Assembly (NCBI RefSeq): GCF_001651855.1
Contig: NZ_LNQC01000074.1
Coordinates: forward strand, 44,382-108,381
Direction: 5' to 3'
Length of the DNA stretch: 64,000 nt
Origin: Sinorhizobium americanum
Lineage (GTDB): Bacteria; Pseudomonadota; Alphaproteobacteria; Rhizobiales; Rhizobiaceae
The notes under the pieces are model-generated. The model did not search any database. It was not told where the DNA came from and saw only the letters and a list, made by a program, of their open reading frames with translations. The position numbers and the translations under genes were made by a program. Below, in pieces: positions 9,570-19,475 of this stretch (position 1 is the stretch's first letter; each line of letters begins with the position of its first letter).

Positions 9570-11135
9570 TTAGCTCTGGCCGATCGGCAGCGCGACGAAG
9601 CGGCTGCCCTCGTCGGCCTCGATCTGGAAGAGCGCCTTGCTGCGGCCATCCTTCTTGGCGTTGTTGATCACCTTCAGGATGTCGTCCGCCGTCTTGACTT
9701 GCTGATTGTTGACGGAGACGATCTTCTCGCCTTCCTTCAAGCCGCGATCGGCAGCATCCGAGTCCGGGTCGACGGAGGCGATCGAAACGCCCGTGCCATC
9801 TTCCGAGGGTGTGACCGCCAGGCCAAGATCCGCCAGCGCCTCTTCGCTCGCCTGCCCCTGGTCGGTCTGTTCGTCGCGGGTATCCGGCGGAGTGGCTTTG
9901 GCCTCTTCCGGCAGCGTGCCGATCTCAAGCTTGACGCTCTCGGACTTGCCGTCACGCCAGAGAGTGACGTCGGCGGTAGAACCGGGGCGCATCGTCGCCA
10001 CCCGGCGCGCCAGGTCGCGCGGATCCTTGATCGGCTCACCGTTGAGGGCGGTCACAATATCACCCTTCTTGATGCCCGCCTTTTCGCCGGGCGAACCCGC
10101 CTGCGGCTCGACGACCAGTGCGCCGCTCGCCTCCGAGAGGCCGAGCGACTCGGCGATGTCCTTGGTCACCGGCTGGATCTGAACTCCGAGCCAGCCGCGC
10201 GAAACCGAGCCGTCCTTGATCAAGGCATCGACGACATCCTTGGCGACCGAAGCGGGAATCGCGAAGGCGATGCCGACATTGCCGCCCGACGGTGAGAAGA
10301 TCGCCGTGTTGATGCCGACGACCTGGCCGGAGAGGTTGAAAGTCGGGCCGCCGGAATTGCCGCGGTTCACCGCCGCATCGACCTGCAGATAATCGTCATA
10401 GGGCCCGGAGCCGATGTCGCGGCCACGAGCCGAGACGATACCGGCCGTGACAGTGCCGCCGAGACCGAAGGGATTGCCGACCGCGACCACCCAGTCGCCG
10501 ACCCTCACCCTGTTGTCATCGGCAAAGCTGACATAAGTGAACTTGCGGTTGGCTGCGTCGACCTTGAGCACGGCGAGATCGGTGCGGCTGTCCTTGCCGA
10601 CCAGCTTGGCGTCGAGTTCCGTCCCGTCATTCAGAATGACAGTGAAGGCGGAGCCATCGGAAACGACATGGTTGTTGGTGACGAGATAGCCATCCTCGGT
10701 GATAAAGAAGCCGGAACCCTGGGCTCTCGGGCGCAGGCGACCTTCCCCACGTGGACCGTGACGATCACGCCAACGATCGGCTCGATCGCCATCGCGGGAA
10801 TCGGGACCGCCGAATTCACGGAAGAAGCGCTTCAACGGGTGGTCGTCTGGCAGATCTTCGAAACCACGGCCGCCGAAGTCGAAGGTGAAGTTGCTCTCGT
10901 CGTCGGATGCCTGTTCCCGCGCCTGGACGCGAACCGAGACAACTGCCGGGGAAACGGCGTCGACAACATTGGCGAAACTCGGAACAGCCGGGGCCTGCAC
11001 GCTGACCGCCTCAGCGAAGGACTGGGTGATCTGCGCCGGCAGGCCTGTCGTCAGCATGACTGCCGCAAGACCGGCAACCGTGGAGGTCTTGAGAACGGTC
11101 TTCAGCGAGGGACGCGGAGTTTTGATGATGGACAT
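9570..11135 (-). CDS. degP: Periplasmic serine protease/chaperone of the DegP/HtrA (Do) family
   Basis: Degrades or refolds misfolded envelope proteins. Numbered from the chosen start (521 residues), it has an export signal helix (about 18-42), a trypsin-like domain with catalytic triad His156 (NNHVV), Asp186 (DSRTDLAVL) and Ser261 (GNSGGP), and two PDZ domains (about 300-390 and 430-515). A charged insertion rich in Arg, Asp and Gly lies at about 105-137, before the catalytic His, in the LA-loop position of HtrA proteins. The start at 11135 is chosen because AGAAGG lies eight bases upstream and the signal peptide begins there; the reading frame is open further upstream to 11357 without signal-like sequence. 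It sits between the cytochrome c maturation genes and a two-component pair, in the order remembered for S. meliloti degP1. Confidence 0.93.
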   Translation of the reverse strand: MSIIKTPRPSLKTVLKTSTVAGLAAVMLTTGLPAQITQSFAEAVSVQAPAVPSFANVVDAVSPAVVSVRVQAREQASDDESNFTFDFGGRGFEDLPDDHPLKRFFREFGGPDSRDGDRADRWRDRHGPRGEGRLRPRAQGSGFFITEDGYLVTNNHVVSDGSAFTVILNDGTELDAKLVGKDSRTDLAVLKVDAANRKFTYVSFADDNRVRVGDWVVAVGNPFGLGGTVTAGIVSARGRDIGSGPYDDYLQVDAAVNRGNSGGPTFNLSGQVVGINTAIFSPSGGNVGIAFAIPASVAKDVVDALIKDGSVSRGWLGVQIQPVTKDIAESLGLSEASGALVVEPQAGSPGEKAGIKKGDIVTALNGEPIKDPRDLARRVATMRPGSTADVTLWRDGKSESVKLEIGTLPEEAKATPPDTRDEQTDQGQASEEALADLGLAVTPSEDGTGVSIASVDPDSDAADRGLKEGEKIVSVNNQQVKTADDILKVINNAKKDGRSKALFQIEADEGSRFVALPIGQS

Positions 11136-11454
11136 TCGATTTGCCTTCTCTCTTGCATGAAGCCACCGCTGACAGACGGACAGCTTCGAAACTTTGACCA
11201 CGAGCAAGGGATCCGGGCGAACCGCCCGGAACCCGCTCGTATGGCTGTGACTGGAAGAACAGCCTATGACGCAAGGTGTAACGGATGGGACCTTACTGGG
11301 TTCTGTCCGGAAGATGAATTTTTGGTAATGTTGCGACGGAGCGGAGACGAGGGGCACGTACCCGATCCGCGGGTCCGCTCAAGGAATGGCGAAGCACGCC
11401 TCTAACACATTGATTAGATTGCCGTTGGAACTTACGACGGCAGTCGACTGGTCG
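11136..11454. other. Intergenic region degP1-cycL
   Basis: A 319-base non-coding stretch that must contain the degP1 promoter. A weak hairpin at about 11420-11443 (TGCCGT/ACGGCA) just beyond the cycL stop could end the cyc transcript, but it has no uridine run. I see no GGAAC-N16-CGTT type extracytoplasmic sigma promoter with confidence. Confidence 0.4.
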
Positions 11455-11910
11455 CTACGAGCCGAGCAGCTTGTCCAGCTCTTCCTTTTCATCCTTCGAG
11501 AGCGGCGCACCAGCCGGTCTCCTGCCGCGCCGGCGCGCCGCGACCACGAGCGTGACCGTGCCAAGAACGAGCAGGACGACCGGCATGCCCCAAAGGACCA
11601 GTGTCTTCGCCTCGAAGCGGGGTTTCAGCAACACAAATTCACCGTAGCGCGAGACGACATAGGCGATCACCGCCTCGTCGCTGTCGCCGTTCTCGAGCCG
11701 TTCACGCACGAGCAATCGCAGATCCTTGGCGAGCTCGGCATTGGAATCGTCGATCGACTGGTTCTGGCAAACCATGCAGCGAAGCTTGGCGGAGATTGCC
11801 CGGGCGCGCGCTTCGAGCGCCGGGTCGGCAAGCACCTCGTCCGGGTTGACGGCGAAGGCCGGCGCAACCGAAACAATGCAAAGGAAGAGCGCGACGAGGA
11901 CGCGGATCAT
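11455..11910 (-). CDS. cycL: Cytochrome c maturation protein CcmH/CycL
   Basis: A 151-residue thiol-redox protein of the haem lyase module; it reduces apocytochrome CXXCH cysteines. It has a signal peptide ([17 protein letters not shown]), a CXXC motif in [19 protein letters not shown] and one transmembrane helix near residues 105-125 followed by a short basic tail. Its ATG overlaps the cycK stop (ATGA at 11907-11910), which fixes the start; the frame is open for another 47 codons upstream, antisense-like in composition. It is the last gene of the four-gene cyc operon. Confidence 0.95.
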   Translation of the reverse strand: MIRVLVALFLCIVSVAPAFAVNPDEVLADPALEARARAISAKLRCMVCQNQSIDDSNAELAKDLRLLVRERLENGDSDEAVIAYVVSRYGEFVLLKPRFEAKTLVLWGMPVVLLVLGTVTLVVAARRRGRRPAGAPLSKDEKEELDKLLGS

Positions 11911-13892
11911 TCGGCGGCTCCTGCGGCAAGCCGTGCCGTCCTGGCGCGCGACGGAGCGCCGACCCTCAGGCGACGGTCGCTCAAGGAAACGATGCCGCCC
12001 GCCATCATGACGAGAGCGCCACCCCAGATGCAGAGGATCAGCGGCTTCCACCAGATGCGCACCACGATGCCACCACCGGTGATTTCGTCGCCCAGCGAAA
12101 CATAGAGTTGGCTGAGGCCGAAGGTCCGGATGCCGGCCTCCGTCGTCGGCATCCGGCGCGCCGAATAGAGGCGCTTGGACGACCAGATCTCGGTCACCTT
12201 GACGCCGCCGCGGCTGACGGTGAAGTGGCCGGTATCTTCGGTGTAATTCGGCCCGCGGCCCTGGCGCATGCCATCGAAGCGTATGCTATAGCCGCCGGCA
12301 TCGACCAGCATTCCTGGCTTCATCTCGAGGACGGTCTCCGTCTCGTAGGCCGTCACCGCGACGATGCCGATCAGCGTGACGCCGAGGCCGATATGGGCAA
12401 GCGCCGTACCATAGGCCGAGCGCGGCAGGCCAAGGAACCGCCGCAGGGCCACGCGGCCCGCCGCCTTACCCAGGCCCGAGCGAAGCGCGACATCGGTGAT
12501 CGAACCGACAATCAGGTAAACCCCAAGCCCGATGCCGAGGACGGCGAGAACGGGACCGCCATTCCTGGCATAGTAGACCGCGGCGGCGAAGAGCAGGCCG
12601 GCGCCGACGGCGGCGAAGAGCCGCTGGGCGGCGGCCAAGAGGTCGCCGCGTTTCCAGGCAAGCAGCGGCCCGAAGGGAACCGCAAACAGCAAGGGGAGCA
12701 TCAACAGGCCGAAGGTCATGTTGAAGAACGGCGCGCCGACCGAAATTTTGTCGCCGGTGAGCGCCTCGAGCACCAGCGGATAAAGCGTGCCGGTGAGCAC
12801 CGTTGCCGTCGCCGTCGTCAGGATCAGATTGTTGAGGACGAGCGCGCCTTCGCGCGAGATCGGCGCAAACAGCCCTCCGGACTTGAGGTGGGAGGCACGG
12901 AAAGCGAAGAGCGACAGGGCGCCACCGATGAAGACTATGAGGATCACCAGGATGAAGACGCCGCGCGTCGGATCGGTGGCGAAGGCATGAACCGAGGTCA
13001 GCACGCCCGAGCGCACCAGGAACGTGCCGAGCAGCGACAGCGAGAAGGTGAGGATCGCCAGGAGCACGGTCCAGATCTTCAGCGCCTCGCGCTTTTCCAT
13101 GACCAGCGCCGAGTGGAGCAGCGCGGTCCCGGCGAGCCAGGGCATGAAGGAAGCGTTCTCGACCGGATCCCAGAACCACCAGCCGCCCCAGCCGAGTTCG
13201 TAATAGGCCCAGTAGGAGCCCATGGCGATGCCGGCTGTCAGGAAGGTCCAGGCGGTCAGCGCCCAAGGCCTGACCCAGCGCGCCCAGGCGGCATCGATCC
13301 GCCCCTCGATCAGCGCTGCTATCGCGAAGGAAAAGCAGACGGAAAAGCCGACATAGCCGAGATAGAGCAAGGGCGGATGAATGGCGAGGCCGATGTCCTG
13401 CAGCACCGGGTTCAAGTCCCGGCCTTCCCCCGGGGCCGGCACGAGGCGGGCGAAGGGATTGGACGTCAGCAGAATGAAGAGCGTGAAGGCGGCGGCTATC
13501 CAGGCCTGGACCGCCAAAACATTCGCCTTCAGGGTTTCAGGCAGGTTGCGGCCGAAGCCCGCCACCAGGGCGGAAAAAAAGACGAGGATCAAGAGCCACA
13601 GGAGCATCGAGCCCTCGTGGTTGCCCCAGACGCCGGAGATCTTGTAGACCAGCGGCTTCAGCGAATGCGAGTTTTCCCAGACGTTCCTGACGGAGAAGTC
13701 GGAGGTCACATAGGCGAAGGTCAGCACCGCAAAGGAGAAGGCGACGAGCAGGAAGGAGACGATCGCGGCACTGCCCGCGAGTTCGACCAGGGCCCGATCG
13801 CCGCGCCGCACGCCGAGGAGCGGCAGCACCGACTGGATGAGCGCGGTCGCAAGCGCCAGCACAAGCGCATAGTGTCCGAGCTCGATGATCAT
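11907..13892 (-). CDS. cycK: Haem lyase subunit CcmF/CycK
   Basis: A 661-residue polytopic inner-membrane protein with about 15 transmembrane helices. It carries the tryptophan-rich haem-binding WWD segment ([19 protein letters not shown], about residues 225-245) and the periplasmic histidines expected of CcmF. It joins haem, delivered by CcmE, to apocytochrome c in the periplasm. Translation is coupled to its neighbours by 4-base overlaps with cycJ (13889-13892) and cycL (11907-11910). Confidence 0.97.
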   Translation of the reverse strand: MIIELGHYALVLALATALIQSVLPLLGVRRGDRALVELAGSAAIVSFLLVAFSFAVLTFAYVTSDFSVRNVWENSHSLKPLVYKISGVWGNHEGSMLLWLLILVFFSALVAGFGRNLPETLKANVLAVQAWIAAAFTLFILLTSNPFARLVPAPGEGRDLNPVLQDIGLAIHPPLLYLGYVGFSVCFSFAIAALIEGRIDAAWARWVRPWALTAWTFLTAGIAMGSYWAYYELGWGGWWFWDPVENASFMPWLAGTALLHSALVMEKREALKIWTVLLAILTFSLSLLGTFLVRSGVLTSVHAFATDPTRGVFILVILIVFIGGALSLFAFRASHLKSGGLFAPISREGALVLNNLILTTATATVLTGTLYPLVLEALTGDKISVGAPFFNMTFGLLMLPLLFAVPFGPLLAWKRGDLLAAAQRLFAAVGAGLLFAAAVYYARNGGPVLAVLGIGLGVYLIVGSITDVALRSGLGKAAGRVALRRFLGLPRSAYGTALAHIGLGVTLIGIVAVTAYETETVLEMKPGMLVDAGGYSIRFDGMRQGRGPNYTEDTGHFTVSRGGVKVTEIWSSKRLYSARRMPTTEAGIRTFGLSQLYVSLGDEITGGGIVVRIWWKPLILCIWGGALVMMAGGIVSLSDRRLRVGAPSRARTARLAAGAAE

Positions 13893-14341
13893 TGAATGTT
13901 TTCCTTCCCGCCGAGCGTGACGCCTTGAGCCTTCAGGCGGTCGGCCACGTCCTTCGGCATGTAGGTCTCGTCATGCTTGGCAAGCACGGTGTCGGCAACG
14001 AAAACTGAACGTCCAGCGGCGAAGCTCCCTTCCGCCACGACCCCCTGGCCCTCGCGAAAGAGGTCCGGAAGAATGCCGCTATAGGTCACCGGCACCGTCG
14101 CGAGCGTGTCGGTGACGCTGAAGGTGACGGTCTTGCCGTCGCCCCGCTTCACCGAACCCGCTTCCACCAGCCCGCCGAGGCGGATGCGCGTGCCCGGCGC
14201 GAGATCCGCCTTGGCAAGGTCGCCCGGGACATAGAAATAGGCCACGGCCTGGCTGAAGGCGAACATGACCAGAAGGACGGCGGCCGTCAGGAAGCCGACG
14301 CCGCCGCCGATGATCGCCAGCCGTTTCTGCTTACGCGTCAT
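13889..14341 (-). CDS. cycJ: Haem chaperone CcmE/CycJ
   Basis: A 150-residue periplasmic haem chaperone anchored by one N-terminal transmembrane helix (about 9-30), followed by an OB-fold domain. The covalent haem-binding histidine lies in the conserved [13 protein letters not shown] segment near the C-terminus (about residues 122-134). It receives haem from the CcmABCD release complex and passes it to CycK/CycH. It overlaps cycH and cycK by 4 bases each. Confidence 0.97.
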   Translation of the reverse strand: MTRKQKRLAIIGGGVGFLTAAVLLVMFAFSQAVAYFYVPGDLAKADLAPGTRIRLGGLVEAGSVKRGDGKTVTFSVTDTLATVPVTYSGILPDLFREGQGVVAEGSFAAGRSVFVADTVLAKHDETYMPKDVADRLKAQGVTLGGKENIQ

Positions 14342-15483
14342 TCTCTCGCTCCGCCGCCATCAATGCCGAGTTCGCGCCCGAGAGCCAGCAATTGCTGGCC
14401 CTCATCGCCGCTGGCCGGAAAGGCCTGCAAACCGTCGCGTAGAGCATTCTCGGCCTTATCTCTTTGATCAAGGACAACATAGGCCCGGACCAACCGCATC
14501 CAGCCCTCGAAGTTGTCGGGATTCTCCTTCAGCCGGCCGGCGAGCCCGTCGACCATGCCGCGGATCATCTCCTGACGATCGCCGGCGCTCATTCCCTCGG
14601 CGGCGGCGATATCCTCGGAGGTCGGGTTTCCGGACGCTGCACCGCCGGCAACTGGCTTGTCGGGGGAGAGCTCGGCGATATGCTGGTTGACGAGCGGCAA
14701 CCACGGCGCCCCCGCGGGCGATGTGTCGGCGAGCTTGCGGAAGGCGGCGAGCGCGTCGCCGCGCTTTCCCTCCTGCTTGAGTCCGAGGGCAAGATAGAAC
14801 TCCGAGCGTGGATCATTGGGATCGAGAGACAGCGCCTTCTTCAGGGCATCCTGCGCCGCTGCCGTCACAAGGCCGCCTGACTGAACAATCAGGGCCTCGG
14901 CATAGCCGCCAAACCGGGCGGCCGTCGGCCCGAGCAGACGGATAGCTCGGTCATAGGCGGCAACCGCGTCGTCGACGCGGCCATTGCGCATGTAGATCGG
15001 GGCAAGCAGGTCCCACCCTGCCCCGTCGTCGGGATTGAGGGCCAGGTGATTTTCGGCCTTGGCGATCAGAATGTTGATGTCCTCGCCAGGATTGGCGAGC
15101 CGCGCTGCAAGCGGCTGCGCCGGCACGCCTGGGCTACCCGTCGCCAAGTAAAGACAGAGCCCCACGGCAGGAAGACAGAGGAGAATGAAAGCTTGTGCCA
15201 GGCGTGTCGCACCAAGCCGCCCGGAAGCACTTTCCGTCGTGGAGGCGTCAGCGGCGTTGGCGGCGATCAGGCGGCGGCCGATTTCGGCCCTGGCGGTTTC
15301 CGCGTCTTCGTCGCTGATCAGCCCGGCCTCACGATCCCTCGCCAGCTCGCCGAGCTGGTCGCGGTAGACCTCTATGTCATGGCTGTGCGGAGACGAGAGG
15401 GGCGCCACCGCCCGCATCAGCGGGAGGACAAGCGCGACAGCGACAGCCGCCGTCAAGATGGCGACAAGAATCCAGAACAACAT
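14338..15483 (-). CDS. cycH: Cytochrome c biogenesis TPR protein CcmI/CycH
   Basis: Binds apocytochrome c and presents it to the haem lyase. Two N-terminal transmembrane segments (about 2-22 and 85-105) flank a cytoplasmic loop of DUF/CcmI type ([19 protein letters not shown]). A periplasmic region with TPR-like repeats (about 130-260) and a C-terminal extension follow. The start at 15483 (381 residues, [20 protein letters not shown]) puts the first helix at the N-terminus; a TTG at 15519 would add 12 residues, and neither start has a convincing ribosome site. It is the first gene of cycHJKL. Confidence 0.92.
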   Translation of the reverse strand: MLFWILVAILTAAVAVALVLPLMRAVAPLSSPHSHDIEVYRDQLGELARDREAGLISDEDAETARAEIGRRLIAANAADASTTESASGRLGATRLAQAFILLCLPAVGLCLYLATGSPGVPAQPLAARLANPGEDINILIAKAENHLALNPDDGAGWDLLAPIYMRNGRVDDAVAAYDRAIRLLGPTAARFGGYAEALIVQSGGLVTAAAQDALKKALSLDPNDPRSEFYLALGLKQEGKRGDALAAFRKLADTSPAGAPWLPLVNQHIAELSPDKPVAGGAASGNPTSEDIAAAEGMSAGDRQEMIRGMVDGLAGRLKENPDNFEGWMRLVRAYVVLDQRDKAENALRDGLQAFPASGDEGQQLLALGRELGIDGGGARE

Positions 15484-15616
15484 GGATGCGGAAATACTAT
15501 GAGCTACCCCGCTTTCCAACTCGAAAACCGAGAATGACGGAGATTTGAGGCGTTTCGCCGCAACGGTGCGGGGTCCGGCAAGGCGGCACGGCCATCGGCA
15601 ACGCGCCGCCTCCGCC

Positions 15617-16063
15617 TCAGGTCAGTGGCGACCAGGTGCCATTGCTGTTGCGGCATGCAGCACCACGGGCCGTCGAGGACTGCCCTTTGACCAGCACCGT
15701 ATGGCTGTATTGACGGCAATTCTGCGAGCCGACCTGATAGGGGGCGGCAGCGACAACCGAGCCGCCGACGCCGCGCCCTTCCCACGCCACCGGCTGGCCG
15801 CCCGGGGCCGCTTCGAGGGCGCGATACTCCGCTTCGAGTGCGCGCTGCCGGTCGGATTTGCCGAGTTCAATATTGCCGAGACGTGCGATGACGCCGCCTT
15901 GCAGGGCTTCGATATAGGCGGCCGATGACACGCCACCGGCGCCCGCACCGAGACTCGCAACGGCAGCGCCGGCGCGCTGACCGCCCGAAGTTCCGCAGCC
16001 GGCAAGGGCGACAGTCGACGCGACGACCACGATTCTGCCGCTCAAGGCGACGGCTCGCCCCAT
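15617..16063 (-). CDS. Surface lipoprotein of the 17-kDa antigen/RT0821 type
   Basis: A 148-residue predicted lipoprotein. The signal peptide ends in a lipobox, STVALAGC, so the cysteine would be lipidated and the protein anchored in the outer membrane. A Gly/Ala-rich stretch (AGAAVASLGAGAGGVSSAAY) resembling glycine-zipper segments follows, then a C-terminal domain with two cysteines (QNCRQYSHTVLVKG and GAACRNSNGTWSP) typical of the 17-kDa antigen family. The start at 16063 has GAGGA eleven bases upstream; 16081 is possible. It lies alone between cycH and feuQ, 134 bases upstream of the cycH start. Function in rhizobia is unknown. Confidence 0.75.
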   Translation of the reverse strand: MGRAVALSGRIVVVASTVALAGCGTSGGQRAGAAVASLGAGAGGVSSAAYIEALQGGVIARLGNIELGKSDRQRALEAEYRALEAAPGGQPVAWEGRGVGGSVVAAAPYQVGSQNCRQYSHTVLVKGQSSTARGAACRNSNGTWSPLT

Positions 16064-16306
16064 ATCTGCGTTAATCCTCATGATACGCGACAACTCAACC
16101 CTCGTTGACCGGCCGCCACCCCGCGATCCGGTCGATCGCGACAAAGCGGCGGCGCTTTCGGTTTTCTTTTTGCACCCCCAGCCTCGCTAGGCAACCGCGC
16201 GCCGTAGAGGAGGGGATATTTTCGGCTGCCGGTGTGACCGCCGGATCACGATGGGGCCAAGGACCTCCGAGGTCTGGACCAGCCTCGCAAAGTGCACCTC
16301 TCCCGT

Positions 16307-17692
16307 TTAGACGGCCGCCGGCAGAACGAGTTTGGCCCTCAAGCCTCCCTCCTCGCGTCGGCTAAGCTCGACGCTGCCCTGGTATTCGCCGACGATCTCG
16401 CTAACGATCGACAGTCCGAGCCCGGTGCCGGGCTTGCTCTCGTCGAGCCGCTTGCCGCGCTTCATTGCCAATGCGATCTGATCCGGATCAAGCCCCGGCC
16501 CGTCGTCGTCGATCCTGAGCACAATCCATTCGCGGCCGGACTCCCTGCTGTGATCTTGGTCGGTGGCGGGCTCGACGCTCAGCACGACGTGATCGCGTGC
16601 GTATCGCGCGGCGTTTTCGAGCAGGTTGCCGACAGTTTCCTCGACATCCTGCTGTTCCATGGCCAGCACCAGCCCCGGCGGATTGATCGACAGGCTGAAC
16701 CGTTTCTCCGGATTGAGCCGCCGCATCACCCGGATGATTCTTTCGAGAGCCGGCTGAGCCTCGGTCCTCGCCAGAATGGAACCGCGCTGCGCCGCAATCC
16801 GGGCCCGGCTGAGATAGGACTGGACCTGCGTCTGCATCGCGTCGGCCTGCGTCCTGATCAGTTCGCCGTGGGGGACCTCGAGAACACGCGCCTCGTTGAG
16901 CAGCACGGCGATGGGGGTCTTCAGGGAGTGCGCGAGATTGCCAACCTGCATGCGCGCGCGTTCGATGATGCGGCGGTTGCTGTCGATCAGCGCATTCACC
17001 TCGTTGGCGAGCGGTTGGATCTCGCGCGGAAAGGCACCGTCCAGGCGCTCGCTCTGGCCCGTGCGGATTTTTTCGAGCGAGCGGCGCACCTGGTCCAGCG
17101 GCCTGAGGCCGAAAAGAATGGTCAAGGCGTTCACGCCGAGCCCGCCGAGACCGAAGATCGAGAGCGCGATCGTCAGGTTGCGGGTGAAACGGTCGATGTC
17201 TGCCTCCAGGACATCGCGGTTGCCGGCGACCCGGAAGCGCGCCGTGTGTCCCTGAATGTCGAGTACCACCTCGGTCTCGGCCACCTCGACTACGTTCCCG
17301 AACGGATCCTCGGTCGTGTAGAAGCGCTCGTAACGAATGTCGAAGGGAACCTCGTCGACGCTGACGATCGGCAGTTTGGCGGAACCGAGCGACGTCGACA
17401 GCAAGGGCGGCGTGTCGAATTCGCCGATCGGCTCGACGATCCAGTACCAACCGGTCTGCGGTTGGGAAAAGCGCAGGTCGCCGAGTTGCGGGCTGCCGGT
17501 CAGGGCGGCCTTTTCGTCAACCGAGATCGAGTTGATGACGTTGTAGAGCTGGGCGCGCAAAAGATCCTGGAAGCCGCGCTCGGAGCCCTGCCGGTAGAGC
17601 GCCGAGATGACCACTCCGATCACCACGAGGGCGACGACGGCCCAGACGGTCGAAACCGCCAGAACGCGGGCCGTGAGGGATCTAATGGCCAT
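16307..17692 (-). CDS. feuQ: Osmosensory sensor histidine kinase FeuQ
   Basis: A 461-residue inner-membrane kinase with transmembrane helices near 12-34 and 185-207 bracketing a periplasmic sensor of about 150 residues, then HAMP, a HisKA-like dimerisation helix with the acceptor in NLAHSLKTPIAVL, and HATPase_c with GNLLENAARYA, DDDGPGLD and GTGLGLSIV. In S. meliloti FeuQ with FeuP controls export of cyclic beta-glucans (ndvA) under low osmolarity and is needed for symbiosis. The frame overlaps feuP by 11 bases. The assignment rests on the feuN-feuP-feuQ gene order and the PhoQ-like architecture. Confidence 0.88.
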   Translation of the reverse strand: MAIRSLTARVLAVSTVWAVVALVVIGVVISALYRQGSERGFQDLLRAQLYNVINSISVDEKAALTGSPQLGDLRFSQPQTGWYWIVEPIGEFDTPPLLSTSLGSAKLPIVSVDEVPFDIRYERFYTTEDPFGNVVEVAETEVVLDIQGHTARFRVAGNRDVLEADIDRFTRNLTIALSIFGLGGLGVNALTILFGLRPLDQVRRSLEKIRTGQSERLDGAFPREIQPLANEVNALIDSNRRIIERARMQVGNLAHSLKTPIAVLLNEARVLEVPHGELIRTQADAMQTQVQSYLSRARIAAQRGSILARTEAQPALERIIRVMRRLNPEKRFSLSINPPGLVLAMEQQDVEETVGNLLENAARYARDHVVLSVEPATDQDHSRESGREWIVLRIDDDGPGLDPDQIALAMKRGKRLDESKPGTGLGLSIVSEIVGEYQGSVELSRREEGGLRAKLVLPAAV

Positions 17693-18353
17693 TGCCGGGT
17701 GCTTGCATCCGATATCCGAGACCGCGCACCGTCTCGATCAGGTCGTTGCCGATCTTCTTGCGAAGCCTGCCGATGAAGACCTCGATCGTATTGGAGTCGC
17801 GGTCGAAGTCCTGATCATACATGTGCTCGACGAGTTCCGTACGGGAAACCACCTGCCCCATGTGATGCATGAGATAGGAGAGCAGCCGGAATTCGTGCGA
17901 GGTCAGCTTCAACGCGACACCGCCGACGGTCGCCTTGGAGCCTTTCGTGTCGAGGCGGACCGGGCCGCAAACGATCTCGGAACTCGCATGCCCGGCGGCG
18001 CGGCGGATCAGGGCCCGGATGCGGGCGAGGACCTCCTGGACATGAAACGGCTTCGCCACGTAATCGTCGGCGCCGGCGTCAATCCCTGCCACCTTGTCGC
18101 TCCAGCGGTCGCGGGCGGTCAAGATCAGAACCGGCATCGTCTTGCCGTCGGCCCGCCACTTTTCCAGCACGGTGATGCCGTCCATTTCCGGAAGCCCGAT
18201 GTCAAGAATGATCGCGTCGTAGGGCTCCGCATCGCCGAGATAGTGCCCCTCCTCGCCGTCATAGGCCTGGTCAACGACGTAACCGGCTTCCTTCAGCGCG
18301 TCGGCGAGCTGCCTGTTCAGATTGACGTCGTCCTCGACTATCAGGATGCGCAT
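17682..18353 (-). CDS. feuP: Response regulator FeuP
   Basis: A 223-residue OmpR/PhoP-type regulator. The receiver domain has acidic residues EDD near the N-terminus, the phospho-acceptor in AIILDIGLPEMDG (Asp51) and Lys101 in YVAKPFH. The winged-helix domain includes LTSHEFRLLSYLMHHMGQVVS and SNTIEVFIGRLRKKIG. FeuP activates ndvA and other genes of osmotic adaptation in S. meliloti. It overlaps feuQ and follows feuN by 40 bases on the same strand, so the three are probably one transcript. Confidence 0.9.
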   Translation of the reverse strand: MRILIVEDDVNLNRQLADALKEAGYVVDQAYDGEEGHYLGDAEPYDAIILDIGLPEMDGITVLEKWRADGKTMPVLILTARDRWSDKVAGIDAGADDYVAKPFHVQEVLARIRALIRRAAGHASSEIVCGPVRLDTKGSKATVGGVALKLTSHEFRLLSYLMHHMGQVVSRTELVEHMYDQDFDRDSNTIEVFIGRLRKKIGNDLIETVRGLGYRMQAPGNGH

Positions 18354-18393
18354 CTTGCTCTTACTTCCCTTCGCTGACGGGCGCCGCCGATGC

Positions 18394-18645
18394 CTACATC
18401 GGCACCTTGACCGTCACTTTCTTCGGCCGCCCGCCATTGCCCGGAATTAGCACGGTCACGACGCACTTTCCATCGGCTGTCGGCTGGGCGGAGAGCAATT
18501 CGCCGCCGGTCTCGGCGACGACCTGCGCTGCCGCAGCGCTGCAGTCACCCGCCACGCGAACAACAACCCTAGGCACGTCAACGGCAGGCAGCGAAAAACC
18601 TGCGAGGCCTGCGGCGAGCGCGACTATGGTCACTGATGAAGACAT
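18394..18645 (-). CDS. feuN: Periplasmic FeuPQ inhibitor FeuN
   Basis: An 83-residue exported protein: a hydrophobic signal sequence (about 4-21), then a small domain with two cysteines (CSAAAAQVVAE and GKCVVTVLIPG) and a basic C-terminus (GGRPKKVTVKVPM). In S. meliloti an 83-residue periplasmic protein encoded just upstream of feuP, FeuN, restrains FeuQ and is essential because unrestrained FeuPQ activity is toxic. Length, position, orientation and export signal all agree. It would act by contact with the FeuQ periplasmic domain. Confidence 0.85.
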   Translation of the reverse strand: MSSSVTIVALAAGLAGFSLPAVDVPRVVVRVAGDCSAAAAQVVAETGGELLSAQPTADGKCVVTVLIPGNGGRPKKVTVKVPM

Positions 18646-19274
18646 GAACGCACTTTCAACTTGGGAAGATCATGGCAAAATCATTAGCCGATAGAGGCTG
18701 AATGGCAAATGAATGTCGGCCGCTAGCCCCCGCGGCATCGCGCAGCAGGGATCGGCACCGACAATCCGAAAATCCACCGGGGATTGCAAATGCTCGGGCG
18801 GACAGCGGCGCCCCATCAGCGATCCGATAAGACCTTTGCGTCACACTATCGGCAGGACGGTTCGGCGACGTACCCGAAAACGTGCTGCACTCCGGCTCGA
18901 GCAGTCGCCGATTCGCGAGCCGGCCGAATTCCCTTGCGGGCTTCTCCCTAGAATTCGATTCGGGATCTTCGGACATCGAGTGAGAAAGTTCGGAAGTTGA
19001 ATCCGGGGAAGCGCGTAAGCCCTTGGAGCAGCCTGCCTTTTGGCTCTCGAATGGTTCTTCGACCGACAATTTTAGATAATCCGGCGCGATTGCGCGTATC
19101 TCTCCGCCTTCTGAAGCCATCCGCACGGACACATCAATCACGCCTGTGGATGCGCATGTAATTAATCGATTTAAAGATTTCTAAATCGTTTAAATAGTTT
19201 AAAGCCCTGATTTACAAAGTATTTGCCATATGAAATGGTCCGGCTGACCCAACTGTCTCGCATAGGAGGACCGG
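18646..19274. other. Intergenic region feuN-small gene, with AT-rich operator-like segment
   Basis: 629 bases with no convincing gene. The feuN promoter must lie at the left end. From about 19155 to 19215 the base composition turns sharply AT-rich, with repeated TTTAAA words and an inverted repeat CGATTTA/TAAATCG (19167-19173 and 19182-19188). The small gene begins 86 bases beyond this repeat. A 161-codon minus-strand frame at 18656-19141 has no recognisable features and was not called. Confidence 0.5.
19167..19188. promoter_or_regulatory. AT-rich inverted repeat, candidate operator
   Basis: Arms CGATTTA and TAAATCG are exact complements with an eight-base spacer, inside a 60-base AT-rich patch. 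Its place upstream of the 46-codon gene suggests a regulator or nucleoid-protein site; MucR-like proteins prefer AT-rich DNA. This is inferred. Confidence 0.35.
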
Positions 19275-19415
19275 ATGCAGACACTCGCGAAGAAGCCGCT
19301 CGTAGCGCCGCAGTCCAGGATTCCACAATCGCTGCTCGACCGTTTCGAAAGCGAATGGCGCGAAATGCGCGTGGCCAGCGAAACTGCTCAAAAGCCCGTT
19401 CCGCCTGCAGAGTAG
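19275..19415 (+). CDS. Small protein, 46 residues, unknown function
   Basis: A short gene with strong translation and termination signals. AGGAGG lies five bases before the ATG, and a very strong intrinsic terminator follows at 19476-19511. The protein begins MQTLAKKPLVAPQSRIPQ and continues with LLDRFESEWREMRVASE before a proline-rich end (KPVPPAE). The middle would form an amphipathic helix; there is no signal peptide, membrane segment or cysteine. I do not recognise a family. Its own control elements and terminator make it a complete small transcription unit rather than a chance frame. Confidence 0.6.
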   Translation: MQTLAKKPLVAPQSRIPQSLLDRFESEWREMRVASETAQKPVPPAE

Positions 19416-19475
19416 CGGCTCGCGACCGGCAAACATTCGCCTCGAGGGAGCACCTCCAGCCAATGACAACATCGT

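Noticed and set aside
11420..11443. Hairpin after cycL as a terminator
   Set aside because: The six-base stem has a long loop and lacks a U-run, so it was mentioned but not called.
12108..13895. 595-codon open frame on the plus strand across cycK
   Set aside because: Shadow of the CcmF gene; same antisense composition and no start signals.
18656..19141. 161-codon minus-strand frame upstream of feuN
   Set aside because: No signal, domain or ribosome site; serine- and arginine-rich composition typical of a chance frame in an intergenic region.
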